This document shows positions 52,789-61,051 of a stretch of 64,000 nucleotides of DNA, in pieces. This stretch comes from an uncultured Tropicimonas sp. (GTDB lineage Bacteria; Pseudomonadota; Alphaproteobacteria; Rhodobacterales; Rhodobacteraceae). The DNA lies in NCBI GenBank assembly GCA_947495685.1, contig CANLZY010000005.1, forward strand, positions 154,486 to 218,485. Reading direction: 5' to 3'. Position numbers and translations under genes: made by a program. The notes below the pieces were generated by a model. It ran no database searches. It was not told the origin of the DNA and worked only from the letters and a program-made list of their open reading frames with translations. Position 1 is the first letter of the stretch; each line of letters begins with the position of its first letter.

Positions 52789-53214
52789 TCAGCGCACGCC
52801 GATATCCGCCAGCGCGGCAGAGAGTTCTGGCGGCAAGGAATCTTCGTGCTGGCGGGATCCGGCGAGGTCGCTGGGCGCATCCTCGGGGGTGAGGTAGCGC
52901 CAGCCCTGGAATGGGCGCCTTGGCACGGATTCGGTCCGGATCACGTCGCGGTCGAGCACGATCGCGCAACGGGTGATGCCATCGCCGCCCAGAACCTCGT
53001 CCAGGCGCACGACTCGTTGGCGAGCGAGAATCATCCCCTTGAACACCCAGTAGAGCGATCCGCCATCCAGCAATTCCGCGGCACGCTTCGGCCACATGCG
53101 GGTTATGTGACGCGGTTGACCGTCGGGTCCCCAGGCGCGCGGGCTGTCCTGCCAGTCGATCAGGTCTTCGACCGCCTCAGCGCCGACGCACAGCTTTACC
53201 AGATTGATTGTCAT
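52789..53214 (-). CDS. DUF1489 family protein
   Basis: This 141-residue DUF1489 protein starts MTINLVKLCVGAEAVEDLID and has TRMWPKRAAELLDGGSLYWV (about 39-58), ILARQRVV and GWRYLTPEDAPSDL. The family is widespread in alphaproteobacteria with no established function; it is predicted cytoplasmic. An in-frame ATG at 53220 would add two residues. It is divergent from nrdJ with a 130-base gap. Confidence 0.85.
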   Translation of the reverse strand: MTINLVKLCVGAEAVEDLIDWQDSPRAWGPDGQPRHITRMWPKRAAELLDGGSLYWVFKGMILARQRVVRLDEVLGGDGITRCAIVLDRDVIRTESVPRRPFQGWRYLTPEDAPSDLAGSRQHEDSLPPELSAALADIGVR

Positions 53215-53344
53215 GCCCACGGCGCCCCTCGGTCAGCGAGGCACATATCGTAGAGCCTTTTGCGACAAGAGCAAATGGTTGTGGATTTCATCCGGTGGTC
53301 TGACTATTGTGAATGTCTGCCCGAACGTGCCGAGGAGCCTCCCG

Positions 53345-55846
53345 ATGACCCGCTTTGCCGCGCCGATCGCAGAATCGATCTGGGACATGAAATACCGGCT
53401 GAAGGAGGCCGATGGAACGCCGATCGATCTGAGCATCGAGGACACGTGGCGACGGATCGCGCGGGCCCTTGCCGAGGTCGAGACGGCGCCGGATGTCTGG
53501 GAAGACCGGTTCTATGCGGCGCTGGAGGATTTCCGGTTCCTGCCGGCAGGGCGGATCACCGCCGGTGCCGGAACCGGGCGCTCGGTCACGCTGTTCAACT
53601 GTTTTGTGATGGGCACGATTCCCGACGATATGGGCGGGATCTTCGACATGCTGAAGGAAGCCGCGCTGACCATGCAGCAGGGCGGCGGGATCGGCTATGA
53701 TTTCAGCACCATCCGCCCAAAGGGGGCCGGCGTGAAGGGGGTCGCGGCGGATGCGTCGGGGCCGTTGTCGTTCATGGATGTCTGGGATGCCATGTGCCGG
53801 ACGATCATGTCTGCCGGGTCGCGCCGTGGTGCGATGATGGCAACGATGCGTTGCGATCATCCGGACATCGAGGCCTTCATTCGCGCCAAGGCGGATCCGG
53901 CGCGGCTGCGGATGTTCAACATGTCGGTCCTGATCACCGATGGCTTCATGGAGGCCGTGCGCAACGACGGGCCGTGGGAACTGCTGTTCGACGGCAAGAT
54001 CTATCATACCCTGCAGGCGCGGGATCTGTGGAACGAGATCATGCGCTCCACCTATGATTTTGCCGAACCCGGCGTGATTTTCATCGACCGGATCAACCGG
54101 ATGAACAACCTTGCCTATTGCGAGGAAATTTCCGCGACCAACCCTTGTGGCGAGCAGCCCCTGCCGCCCTACGGCGCCTGCCTGCTGGGCTCGATCAACC
54201 TGGCGCGGCTGGTCGTGCAACCGTTCGAAGACGGAGCCGGGCTTGACGAGGATGCCCTGGATGAACTGGTCGACACTGCCGTGCGGATGATGGACAACGT
54301 GGTCGATGTTTCCCGGTTCCCGCTGCCGGAACAGGCCGAAGAAGCCCGCCAGAAACGCCGGATCGGGCTGGGGGTCACCGGGCTCGCCGACGCCCTGCTG
54401 ATGACGGGGCAACGGTATGGTTCCGAAGACGCGGCGCGTCAGACGGAGCTCTGGTTGAAGCGGATCGCCCGCGCCGCCTATCTGGCGTCGGCGGAATTGG
54501 CGAGGGAGAAGGGCGCGTTTCCCTTGTTCGAGGCAGAGGCCTACCTTGCGAGCGGGTCCCTGACCCATATGGATGAAGACGTGCGGGCCGCCATCGCGAC
54601 CGACGGCATCCGAAATGCACTGCTGACCTCGATTGCGCCAACCGGAACCATCAGCCTGTATGCCGGCAACGTGAGTTCCGGGATCGAGCCTGTGTTTGCG
54701 TATTCGTACACCCGCAAGGTGCTGCAAAAGGACGGCTCACGCACCGAGGAAGAGGTGATCGACTACGCGGTGCAGCTTTGGCGGGACAAGTTTGGCGACC
54801 GGGCGTTGCCGGAGCATTTTGTCAACGCCCAGACACTTGCGCCCGAAGATCACGTGCGGATGCAGGCGGCGGCGCAAAGATGGATCGATTCCTCGATTTC
54901 GAAGACAATCAACGTGCCTGAGGACATCGATTTCGACGCGTTCAAGGATGTCTACACGCAGGCCTGGGACATGGGCTGCAAGGGCTGTACCACCTATCGG
55001 CCGAACGACGTGACGGGGTCGGTATTGAGTGTGGATACCGCCGATTCAAGGCCTCGCGCCTTGTCGGAACGGTTGAAATTCCTGCTGGAACAGAAAGGCG
55101 TGAGCGCATTGGAGGTCGCCAAGATGGCCGGGCTGGGACGGTCGGCGGTCTACGACATCGTCAATGAAAAGTCGAAGAAACCCGATGTTGCTATGCTGTC
55201 GAAAATCGCGATGGTCCTGGATGTTTCACCGAACGAGTTTCTGGATGAGACGCAGGCGGGGCCTGAGGTTGTGGGCACCGGTCAAACCGAACCGCTGACT
55301 CCGCACGGCGACGTCGTCTACCTGTCCGAACCGCTGGATCGACCGCCGTCGCTCGAAGGTAGTACCTACAAGGTGAAATGGCCCGACAGCGAGCATGCGA
55401 TCTACATCACCATCAACGACATCATTCTGAATGGCAGCCGCAGGCCCTTCGAGGTGTTCATAAATTCCAAGAACATGGAGCATTTCGCCTGGACCGTGGC
55501 ACTGACCCGGATGATCTCTGCGGTATTCCGGCGCGGCGGCGATGTCTCGTTTGTCGTGGAGGAGTTGAAGGCCGTCTTCGACCCCCGCGGTGGGGCATGG
55601 ATGCAAGGCAAGTATGTACCATCCATACTGGCGGCAATCGGCGGGGTGATCGAGCGACATCTGATCTCCATCGGTTTCATCGAGGGCGAGGGGCAGGGTC
55701 TGAAGGCGGATCCGGAGGCAGAACGTGCGGTTGTGGGCGAACGCCCGCGCGGGAAGGCCTGCCCGTCTTGCGGGCAATTCGAAATGAGAATGGTTGAGGG
55801 ATGCATGACGTGCATGAGTTGCGGTCACTCCAAGTGTTCTGGCTGA
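53345..55846 (+). CDS. nrdJ: adenosylcobalamin-dependent ribonucleotide reductase with inserted HTH domain
   Basis: This 833-residue class II reductase converts ribonucleotides to deoxyribonucleotides with vitamin B12. It has an early LFNCFVMGTIPDD, active-site Cys268 in NPCGEQ, SIAPTGTISLYAGNVSSG, a TSCPD-type domain (about 675-770) and a Cys-rich tail (CPSCG, CMTCMSCG) for re-reduction. Residues about 572-635 (nt 55058-55249) form an apparent XRE helix-turn-helix: ALSERLKFLLEQKGVSALEV, then AGLGRSAVYDIV and MLSKIAMVLDVSPNEFL. It interrupts the linker between TYRPNDVTGSVL and GDVVYLSEPL, which in ordinary NrdJ is a short linker. GAGGAG precedes the ATG. A strong terminator follows. Confidence 0.93.
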   Translation: MTRFAAPIAESIWDMKYRLKEADGTPIDLSIEDTWRRIARALAEVETAPDVWEDRFYAALEDFRFLPAGRITAGAGTGRSVTLFNCFVMGTIPDDMGGIFDMLKEAALTMQQGGGIGYDFSTIRPKGAGVKGVAADASGPLSFMDVWDAMCRTIMSAGSRRGAMMATMRCDHPDIEAFIRAKADPARLRMFNMSVLITDGFMEAVRNDGPWELLFDGKIYHTLQARDLWNEIMRSTYDFAEPGVIFIDRINRMNNLAYCEEISATNPCGEQPLPPYGACLLGSINLARLVVQPFEDGAGLDEDALDELVDTAVRMMDNVVDVSRFPLPEQAEEARQKRRIGLGVTGLADALLMTGQRYGSEDAARQTELWLKRIARAAYLASAELAREKGAFPLFEAEAYLASGSLTHMDEDVRAAIATDGIRNALLTSIAPTGTISLYAGNVSSGIEPVFAYSYTRKVLQKDGSRTEEEVIDYAVQLWRDKFGDRALPEHFVNAQTLAPEDHVRMQAAAQRWIDSSISKTINVPEDIDFDAFKDVYTQAWDMGCKGCTTYRPNDVTGSVLSVDTADSRPRALSERLKFLLEQKGVSALEVAKMAGLGRSAVYDIVNEKSKKPDVAMLSKIAMVLDVSPNEFLDETQAGPEVVGTGQTEPLTPHGDVVYLSEPLDRPPSLEGSTYKVKWPDSEHAIYITINDIILNGSRRPFEVFINSKNMEHFAWTVALTRMISAVFRRGGDVSFVVEELKAVFDPRGGAWMQGKYVPSILAAIGGVIERHLISIGFIEGEGQGLKADPEAERAVVGERPRGKACPSCGQFEMRMVEGCMTCMSCGHSKCSG

Positions 55847-55881
55847 TCGCTTAAGTCTATGTGAAGTTCCAAGCATAATTT

Positions 55882-55891
55882 GACCACTTCA
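55882..55891. repeat. 10-base sequence matching the IS3 end at 63711 in opposite orientation
   Basis: GACCACTTCA here is the exact reverse complement of TGAAGTGGTC that begins the insertion sequence at 63711. The two sites bracket the low-GC island in inverted orientation. It may be the remnant terminal repeat of a lost or decayed IS copy, or chance. Confidence 0.3.
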
Positions 55892-55921
55892 CGGCCTAGT
55901 TGACCATTCTGCAAACAAAAC

Positions 55922-55956
55922 GGCCATCGCCTCTTCCGAGGCGATGGCCATATTTT
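55922..55956 (+). terminator. strong intrinsic terminator after nrdJ
   Basis: A perfect 12-base stem (GGCCATCGCCTC at 55922-55933, GAGGCGATGGCC at 55938-55949) with a TTCC tetraloop is followed by ATATTTTATT. An A-rich run (CAAACAAAAC) precedes it, so it could work in both directions. It ends the nrdJ transcript and marks the edge of the housekeeping block. Confidence 0.9.
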
Positions 55957-56457
55957 ATTGGGTGTTTTCCTATAAAACCACGTTTGGAACATCCGGTTTC
56001 CAGAATCTGAACATGTCGCAGGACGGCTTGCAAGCGGATCATCCTACCTTCGAGATCTGGTTACGCGAGCATGGGTGTCGCCTCGTCAGAGCGGCGCAGC
56101 ACCTGGGAGGCAGGAAGTGGGCTGATCGGGCGATGGCTTTCCTGTCCGATTTATAGGAAGGGTTTCGGTCGCCGAAGACCCGGGGCGATCTCCCCGCGCT
56201 CCATCAACTCCTTCCGGTTCAGGGGAAGATGCTGAACGAGCGAGACAGTTTAGGCAGCCCAACGGCAACAATGCGCAGGAAGCCGCTCTCTCGAAGAAAT
56301 CTTCGAGAGGGATTTCAGTCAAGACAGCTTGTAAGGCGCCGGCAATTGCCAAGCTCACAAAGAAGTTGCCCCGCCGCACAAGTGACGGGGCCGGTTAGTT
56401 TCAACAATTACCGCATGGGCCGTCGCCGGTTTACTGCATGGGCCGGCGTCGGCGAGG
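55957..56457. other. about 500 bases without a recognisable gene
   Basis: Only short open frames with no ribosome site or family similarity were seen. Base composition is more AT-rich near the start, and a short imperfect direct repeat (GCATGGGCCGTCG / GCATGGGCCGGCG) lies near 56412-56450. The stretch looks like accessory-region filler between the nrdJ terminator and the island genes. Confidence 0.5.
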
Positions 56458-56766
56458 TCAGATTTCTTTGAGCAGCTGGATGACCAGCTCACGTTCGCCG
56501 TTAGATCTGAACCAGTCCAGGGGTGTGGTTGGCACGCCGTCGGGACCTTCAAGATCAGGCTGGGGCGTCGTCAGGAAGCCCCAAACATCCACCTCGTCCC
56601 AAGATGCTGGGGCAGCGGCAGCAATGTCCTGCACCCCGGCTTCTTCGATCGCGCGCTTTGCCTCGTCGATACCTTGGCCCTCGCCAACCTTAGATGGCCG
56701 CTCACCGATATCGACTCCCAACTCTTCCAAGGCCGCGCGTTCGGCACGATTGAGTGGCTCAACCAT
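56458..56766 (-). CDS. small orphan protein with possible antitoxin-like C-terminus
   Basis: This 102-residue acidic protein starts MVEPLNRAERAALEELGVDI. The C-terminal half (VWGFLTTPQPDLEGPDGVPT, then PLDWFRSNGERELVIQLLKE) recalls the toxin-binding end of Xre/MbcA/ParS (DUF2384-like) antitoxins, in which a W-x-L-x-x-P-x-x-x-L-x-G pattern precedes a P-L-x-x-L stretch. No RES or other toxin gene lies beside it, and the likeness is by eye only. GGAGG lies just before the ATG at 56766. It is downstream of, and on the same strand as, the GTPase operon but 371 bases away. Confidence 0.5.
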   Translation of the reverse strand: MVEPLNRAERAALEELGVDIGERPSKVGEGQGIDEAKRAIEEAGVQDIAAAAPASWDEVDVWGFLTTPQPDLEGPDGVPTTPLDWFRSNGERELVIQLLKEI

Positions 56767-57137
56767 GATGCCTCCGTTGCTCAATATATCGAACAAAGAT
56801 TGCCCTGCGAAGCCTTCCGGGCCGCATGTTCCCCGAAGCGGACGTCGGCGCATGAACGCAGCAACTACCAAGACCAGCTACACCGGGATGAAGATCATCT
56901 TGCTTCGCTGCGTCCCACCCGAACGTCCGTTTCATACTGTCGCCTTCCGCTTGATGGGACACTCCAGTTGCTTACTGTGTAGACCGGGCTTTTTCCAGAA
57001 TGCGGCCGTGACTGAGAAGGTCGCGGCCACAACTTGTGACTACTTCGCGATGCTCTTCGAAATATGGCGTAATCGGACTGGACCGATTATCGTGTTTCGT
57101 CAGTGCGATCAAACCAAGCCGTCTGAACCGCAGACAA
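56767..57137. other. 371 bases between the GTPase operon and the small orphan gene
   Basis: No convincing gene. A minus-strand open frame starting MKRTFGWDAAKQDDLHPGVA (56759-56935) has a GGAAGG-like site upstream, and its stop overlaps the start region of the 102-residue gene, so a short coupled leader peptide is conceivable but unsupported by similarity. No terminator hairpin was obvious after the GAP1-like gene. Confidence 0.4.
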
Positions 57138-59087
57138 TCACCACGGCCAGAAAAGACGCGTCAGGGGAAATGGATGGTCTTTTTCATCTTTATTCCCAAA
57201 TACATAGCTGAGCTCTTCCTCGGTGAGTGACAACTGTGAGACGATGGGATTGACGTCAGTGGTGTCACGGTTGGCCTTCCGTAGAACCTTAAGTATCCGC
57301 TTGTTGAAATCCCAACTGTCGCCGATTGACGGCAAGCGTCTGTCGAGCATGGCACGCGCGTCAGGCGAAAGCATGTCATGGACCGCCATGTGTCTTAGTC
57401 GTGGAAGTATCTTGGTCAGAATCGGTACCGTCTGCGCGACCCCGTCCCTCAAACACATCACTAAGAGGTAAGCATCAACGGTTGATCGGGCCCAGGATCG
57501 ATCGTCATTGACCGTATCGCCCAAACCATCGCTCCATGTAGCTGCCGAGGGAGAGCAATCAATCGGGAAGCCGAGCAGCGACAAGCCATGAGCCGCACGA
57601 TCAGCACTGCCCGCAAGCGTTGCGAGGCCATGCGGCAAGATTTCGTCGACCAACCGCTTAAACATCTCCGCCCAATCCTCGGCAAGTTCTCCTCTGATCG
57701 AAAGATCGATTGCTTGGCCGAAAGCAAGTGTTGCGTGCTGAGAAGCCGCGGCACTTGCTTCCACGCTCGGCGGCGACGACAGGATCCGGCGCAACAAGTT
57801 CGAAATCGCTTTCGGCGAGGAAGCAACTCTGATCAGGTCGATTGCGTCGGGTTGTGTGAGAAGCTTGACGTCGAAGGTCTCGAGTAGCTCGGGGCGGCGC
57901 TTCAGAACCTTAAACATGATCGGCTCGCACAGCTTCGCGGTTTCGACCACATCGACCTCGAGCGTATCCACTAGCGCTTCCGTAGCGATCTCGAGTTCCC
58001 GAGATTCGGGCTGTTCGATCTCGCAGAAAGCTTCAGACATCGCAATAAGATCATCCTTGTCGAAGTTGGCGACTACACGGCTCAGTTGATCTGCTTCTAC
58101 AATACCTTCTTGAACCACGTGCCACTTCGCCAACAGTTTGAACATGTCCGACGGTCGCACCCTTGGTATGATCGCCAGTGCAGGTGGCGAGGCTCCGAGG
58201 AGATCTTGCTTTAGGGTCAATGCGTCCGAGCTTTTGGGAAACCGAGTCAGAACTTGTTCGGCAAGACCAAGACCTACGCCGTTGGGTTCCTGCGACATGG
58301 CTTCATGGATCTCGACGAGATCCGGAAAAGAGCGGCGTGGCGCGGCGACGTCTTTGCCGTAACGCCACAAAAAGCGCCGCAGAGAGGTGATGCTCTGTGA
58401 AGTGGCGTCCTCGACGGCTGCTTCAACCCACGCCAGTTTTTGTCCTTTCCCTCCGGTTGCCTCGCGTGCGCCCGACACGACTTGGATTGTCAGGCCCTTG
58501 TCGCGTGCTGACTCCGAGGACTGGACAGTTCGGAACGAAAACTCCGAGCGCAGGCGTGGCCATTGCTGTGACCACACATCGAACATTGCGCGCTCGAAAG
58601 CCTCATCGGGCGTATCGTTGAGCAGAACCGGCTCGTTGCGGTAATAGGATGAAATGATAATCGAGACGAGTTTGCGGGAAGACGTAGGTGATTTCGCCAT
58701 GCGTTTCACCTTGAGCTTCAGATTGTAACTCGCGATGTCAGCGCGTCCTTCGGGTCGGCGGAGAAGATTCTCCAATACGCCGAGATTGACCTGCTTGGTC
58801 AAGAAAGAACGTGACAGCAGGAGCACATGGCTCCAGACACAACCCGGTCGTGGCATCTCCGGCGCGGGCCAGGTCTTGATCAACGCGTAGGAGCGAGAAT
58901 CGGGCAGCGAGAACCCGCTGATATAGCTCTTAGTCTCGGACAGACTTGCGCCAGGCGATAAATCGGACCGCATTGAAAGCTCGTAGACGTCTTTCGACGG
59001 CAGACTAACCGATGAGGCCAGCTGCCGATGACCTTCCGAATAACCAAAAAGAGCCTGATCGACTTCAAGCTTGTCTGGCAACGACAT
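57138..59087 (-). CDS. GAP1-type (GTPase-associated protein 1, N1 domain) protein
   Basis: This 649-residue protein has the N-terminal signature of the GAP1-N1 domain: QALFGYSEGHRQLASSVSLP (about 11-30), LPDSRSYALIKTWPAPEMPR and CVWSHVLLLS (about 82-91). The remainder (about 200-640) is a long helical region with no enzymatic motif, consistent with the GAP1 middle and C-terminal parts. GAP1 proteins were predicted by comparative genomics to pair with two P-loop GTPases in bacterial conflict systems; no biochemical role is established. It starts at the stop of the upstream GTPase (TAATG overlap) and is the last gene of a five-gene minus-strand operon. Confidence 0.78.
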   Translation of the reverse strand: MSLPDKLEVDQALFGYSEGHRQLASSVSLPSKDVYELSMRSDLSPGASLSETKSYISGFSLPDSRSYALIKTWPAPEMPRPGCVWSHVLLLSRSFLTKQVNLGVLENLLRRPEGRADIASYNLKLKVKRMAKSPTSSRKLVSIIISSYYRNEPVLLNDTPDEAFERAMFDVWSQQWPRLRSEFSFRTVQSSESARDKGLTIQVVSGAREATGGKGQKLAWVEAAVEDATSQSITSLRRFLWRYGKDVAAPRRSFPDLVEIHEAMSQEPNGVGLGLAEQVLTRFPKSSDALTLKQDLLGASPPALAIIPRVRPSDMFKLLAKWHVVQEGIVEADQLSRVVANFDKDDLIAMSEAFCEIEQPESRELEIATEALVDTLEVDVVETAKLCEPIMFKVLKRRPELLETFDVKLLTQPDAIDLIRVASSPKAISNLLRRILSSPPSVEASAAASQHATLAFGQAIDLSIRGELAEDWAEMFKRLVDEILPHGLATLAGSADRAAHGLSLLGFPIDCSPSAATWSDGLGDTVNDDRSWARSTVDAYLLVMCLRDGVAQTVPILTKILPRLRHMAVHDMLSPDARAMLDRRLPSIGDSWDFNKRILKVLRKANRDTTDVNPIVSQLSLTEEELSYVFGNKDEKDHPFPLTRLFWPW

Positions 59088-60004
59088 TAGCTTTCCACGC
59101 CGCTCAACCAGGCGATCGGATGAGTAAGGTCGTGGCGTCCTGCGCCATGGCCTACCACCCTGATACGCCTGCTCGCTTCGGGCTGCTTAAGCAGCTCGTC
59201 CCGGTCACTCGGCTCCGTTGGGTTGTCCTTCGAGGGAACGTGGCCGCCCTGTGCCGATACCCCGTAGATTCTGGTTTCAAATTCGTCGTCATGCGTCGCG
59301 AGATACTGGGAAAGCAGCGGCATGTGATCCTCCAGCCAGGCCTCGGGCGTCGACGCTCCGTGCGCTCGGTCCCAAGCCGATATTATCACAGCAATACGGG
59401 CGGGGCGCATTTCCAATGGATCATCGGCGAAGGCGTCGAGCAGATCGGCCAGCTGCACCTGATGCGGCGTCATCTCGATCTTGAAGGGTACAGTTTCGTC
59501 CGACGCAGTTGCCCCTTGTGCGTTGCTTCCGGCCTCGGCCGGTTCATCGGCAGGTTCGGGCGGAGCTTCATCGGGAAACTCAAGGTACAAGTCGACGATA
59601 CTGTCGTCATCCTGAGGCCGGAGCGCGCTGACGAACAATAATAGGCCAGACGCATCCCGGATCAGCGGCTCGACACGTTCGTCGACTTCGCGGGTCACAA
59701 AGGTCCGTTCGACCGTTTCGCCGGCGATGTCGACGAACGACAGCCTGACGTCCGTCTCCGGAACAAGACGCCTGAGATTGATCGCGATTGGTCTCCATTC
59801 CTCTGACGATGTTCTGCCGACGACCCACCCCGAGGCCCAAGCCGCAGAGATCCTCTCAAGATACTGGAAATCCCCGTTGTGCTTGCCCTTTACAAGCGCG
59901 GTATCGTTGATCTCGCGAGAATCCACGAGGTGCCAGAGAGCGGCCGCGAATGTGGTCTTTCCTGACGCCTGAAAGCCCAAGACCATGATTTCTTGACCCG
60001 ACAT
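59087..60004 (-). CDS. P-loop GTPase of double-GTPase 1 type
   Basis: This 305-residue P-loop NTPase has Walker A GFQASGKTT (10-18, Lys16), a Walker B-like FVDIAGE (90-96) and IISAWD near residue 214. It shows no membrane segment; an acidic low-complexity insert (DEAPPEPADEPAEAG, about 144-158) interrupts the core. Family resemblance is to the DO-GTPase1 component that co-occurs with GAP1 and a second GTPase. Such GTPases are thought to act as switches that relay invasion sensing to an effector. The ATG lies 4 bases past the stop of the second GTPase gene. Confidence 0.75.
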   Translation of the reverse strand: MSGQEIMVLGFQASGKTTFAAALWHLVDSREINDTALVKGKHNGDFQYLERISAAWASGWVVGRTSSEEWRPIAINLRRLVPETDVRLSFVDIAGETVERTFVTREVDERVEPLIRDASGLLLFVSALRPQDDDSIVDLYLEFPDEAPPEPADEPAEAGSNAQGATASDETVPFKIEMTPHQVQLADLLDAFADDPLEMRPARIAVIISAWDRAHGASTPEAWLEDHMPLLSQYLATHDDEFETRIYGVSAQGGHVPSKDNPTEPSDRDELLKQPEASRRIRVVGHGAGRHDLTHPIAWLSGVES

Positions 60005-60007
60005 CGA

Positions 60008-61051
60008 CTAAACCTCACTCCAGCATTCAAATATCCGATCCAGCTGTCGAACTGGTCCCTGCGCGGCGGTCAGGCGAGGATACTCTCTCGCTCGCGGTGC
60101 GAGCCATCCTTGAAGCATCTCGTCCAAGCCGACTATGCCGACAGCGTAGTCGGCTCGCGGAAGCGCGCACACCTGCCGCGCGGTCAGCGATACGTGCGAA
60201 AACTCTGCAAGGGTCGCGGCCTCGAACTCGGTGAGTTCGTCGATCAAAGCGCGCCCTTCGATCTGCGGGGTCAGCTTGTCAAGCTTGGTAGTCACCATCT
60301 CTAGGGCTGTGCTAGGCGACAGCGCGCCGTTGTCGAGAAACGCATAAATCTGCTGCTTGAAAGCGCGCTTGTAGTGATGTCTCTCTTCAATATCGACGAG
60401 CCGTGCACTGTCCAGCAGAAAGCAGACTCGGTCAGCAGACGCGAGTTCAGTCAACTTGCCAATGAGTGAAGTGTCCGAGCGGGCGTCAGCGTAGGTCTCG
60501 CCGGATCGATCTGCAATCAACAAGTTGTGGTCGGCGCCCACAGCATCGCGCAGGCAAAGGTGGAAGAATCCAAGCCCCTCCTGACGGCTAGTGCGCAACG
60601 TCACCGGCGCCTCTCGATTCGATCGAAGAAGCGCATCATGGTGACGTCGGGCAAATGCTGTTAGCGTGCGACTTGAGCGGAACTTGTATCCGGCCACCGG
60701 ACCCTTGCGGAAAGAGGCGTATAGCGCCGAGATCAGGGTCGTCTTTCCAGCTCGAAAGTCTCCCACAAGAGCGATGGTCCTGGTTGGAACTGCCTTCTGC
60801 AACGGCCACAATTGCTCCGGTTTTAGCAGGTCGCTGGAGCGCAAACGCGTTGGTTCCGCCATCCTGTCTAGATCGTCTAGACCGTCTAGATCGGCGGACA
60901 CATCGTCGTCGCCGAGGTCGAAGTCAACTTCCTCTGCGCCGTATTCCTCGCAGCTGTCGAGGAGCTCGTGGCCGAGAGCGCACTTTCCTGTCTTAGCGAC
61001 CTCACAGTCGGGATTGCGGCAAGCCGGCGCAATTTCCGACATCAGAGCCAT
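60008..61051 (-). CDS. P-loop GTPase of double-GTPase 2 type with N-terminal cysteine cluster
   Basis: This 347-residue protein has a probable zinc-binding N-terminus (Cys11, Cys16, Cys24, Cys34 in CRNPDCEVAKTGKCALGHEL and following), an acidic linker (about 40-65), then a GTPase domain with Walker A GDFRAGKTT (97-105) and switch-like ADRSGE (180-185). A TKLDKL motif around residue 255 could serve as the guanine-specificity NKxD-like element. The layout fits the DO-GTPase2 partner of GAP1 systems. It overlaps the helical gene upstream by 10 bases. Confidence 0.77.
   Translation of the reverse strand: MALMSEIAPACRNPDCEVAKTGKCALGHELLDSCEEYGAEEVDFDLGDDDVSADLDGLDDLDRMAEPTRLRSSDLLKPEQLWPLQKAVPTRTIALVGDFRAGKTTLISALYASFRKGPVAGYKFRSSRTLTAFARRHHDALLRSNREAPVTLRTSRQEGLGFFHLCLRDAVGADHNLLIADRSGETYADARSDTSLIGKLTELASADRVCFLLDSARLVDIEERHHYKRAFKQQIYAFLDNGALSPSTALEMVTTKLDKLTPQIEGRALIDELTEFEAATLAEFSHVSLTARQVCALPRADYAVGIVGLDEMLQGWLAPRAREYPRLTAAQGPVRQLDRIFECWSEV

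Noticed and set aside
53215..53344. Cobalamin riboswitch upstream of the B12-dependent nrdJ
   Set aside because: The gap to the divergent gene is only 130 bases, and no B12-box-like sequence or multi-stem layout was found.
56086..56379. 97-codon minus-strand open frame in the gap after nrdJ
   Set aside because: No ribosome site, mixed cysteine/proline-rich composition and no similarity to a known family.
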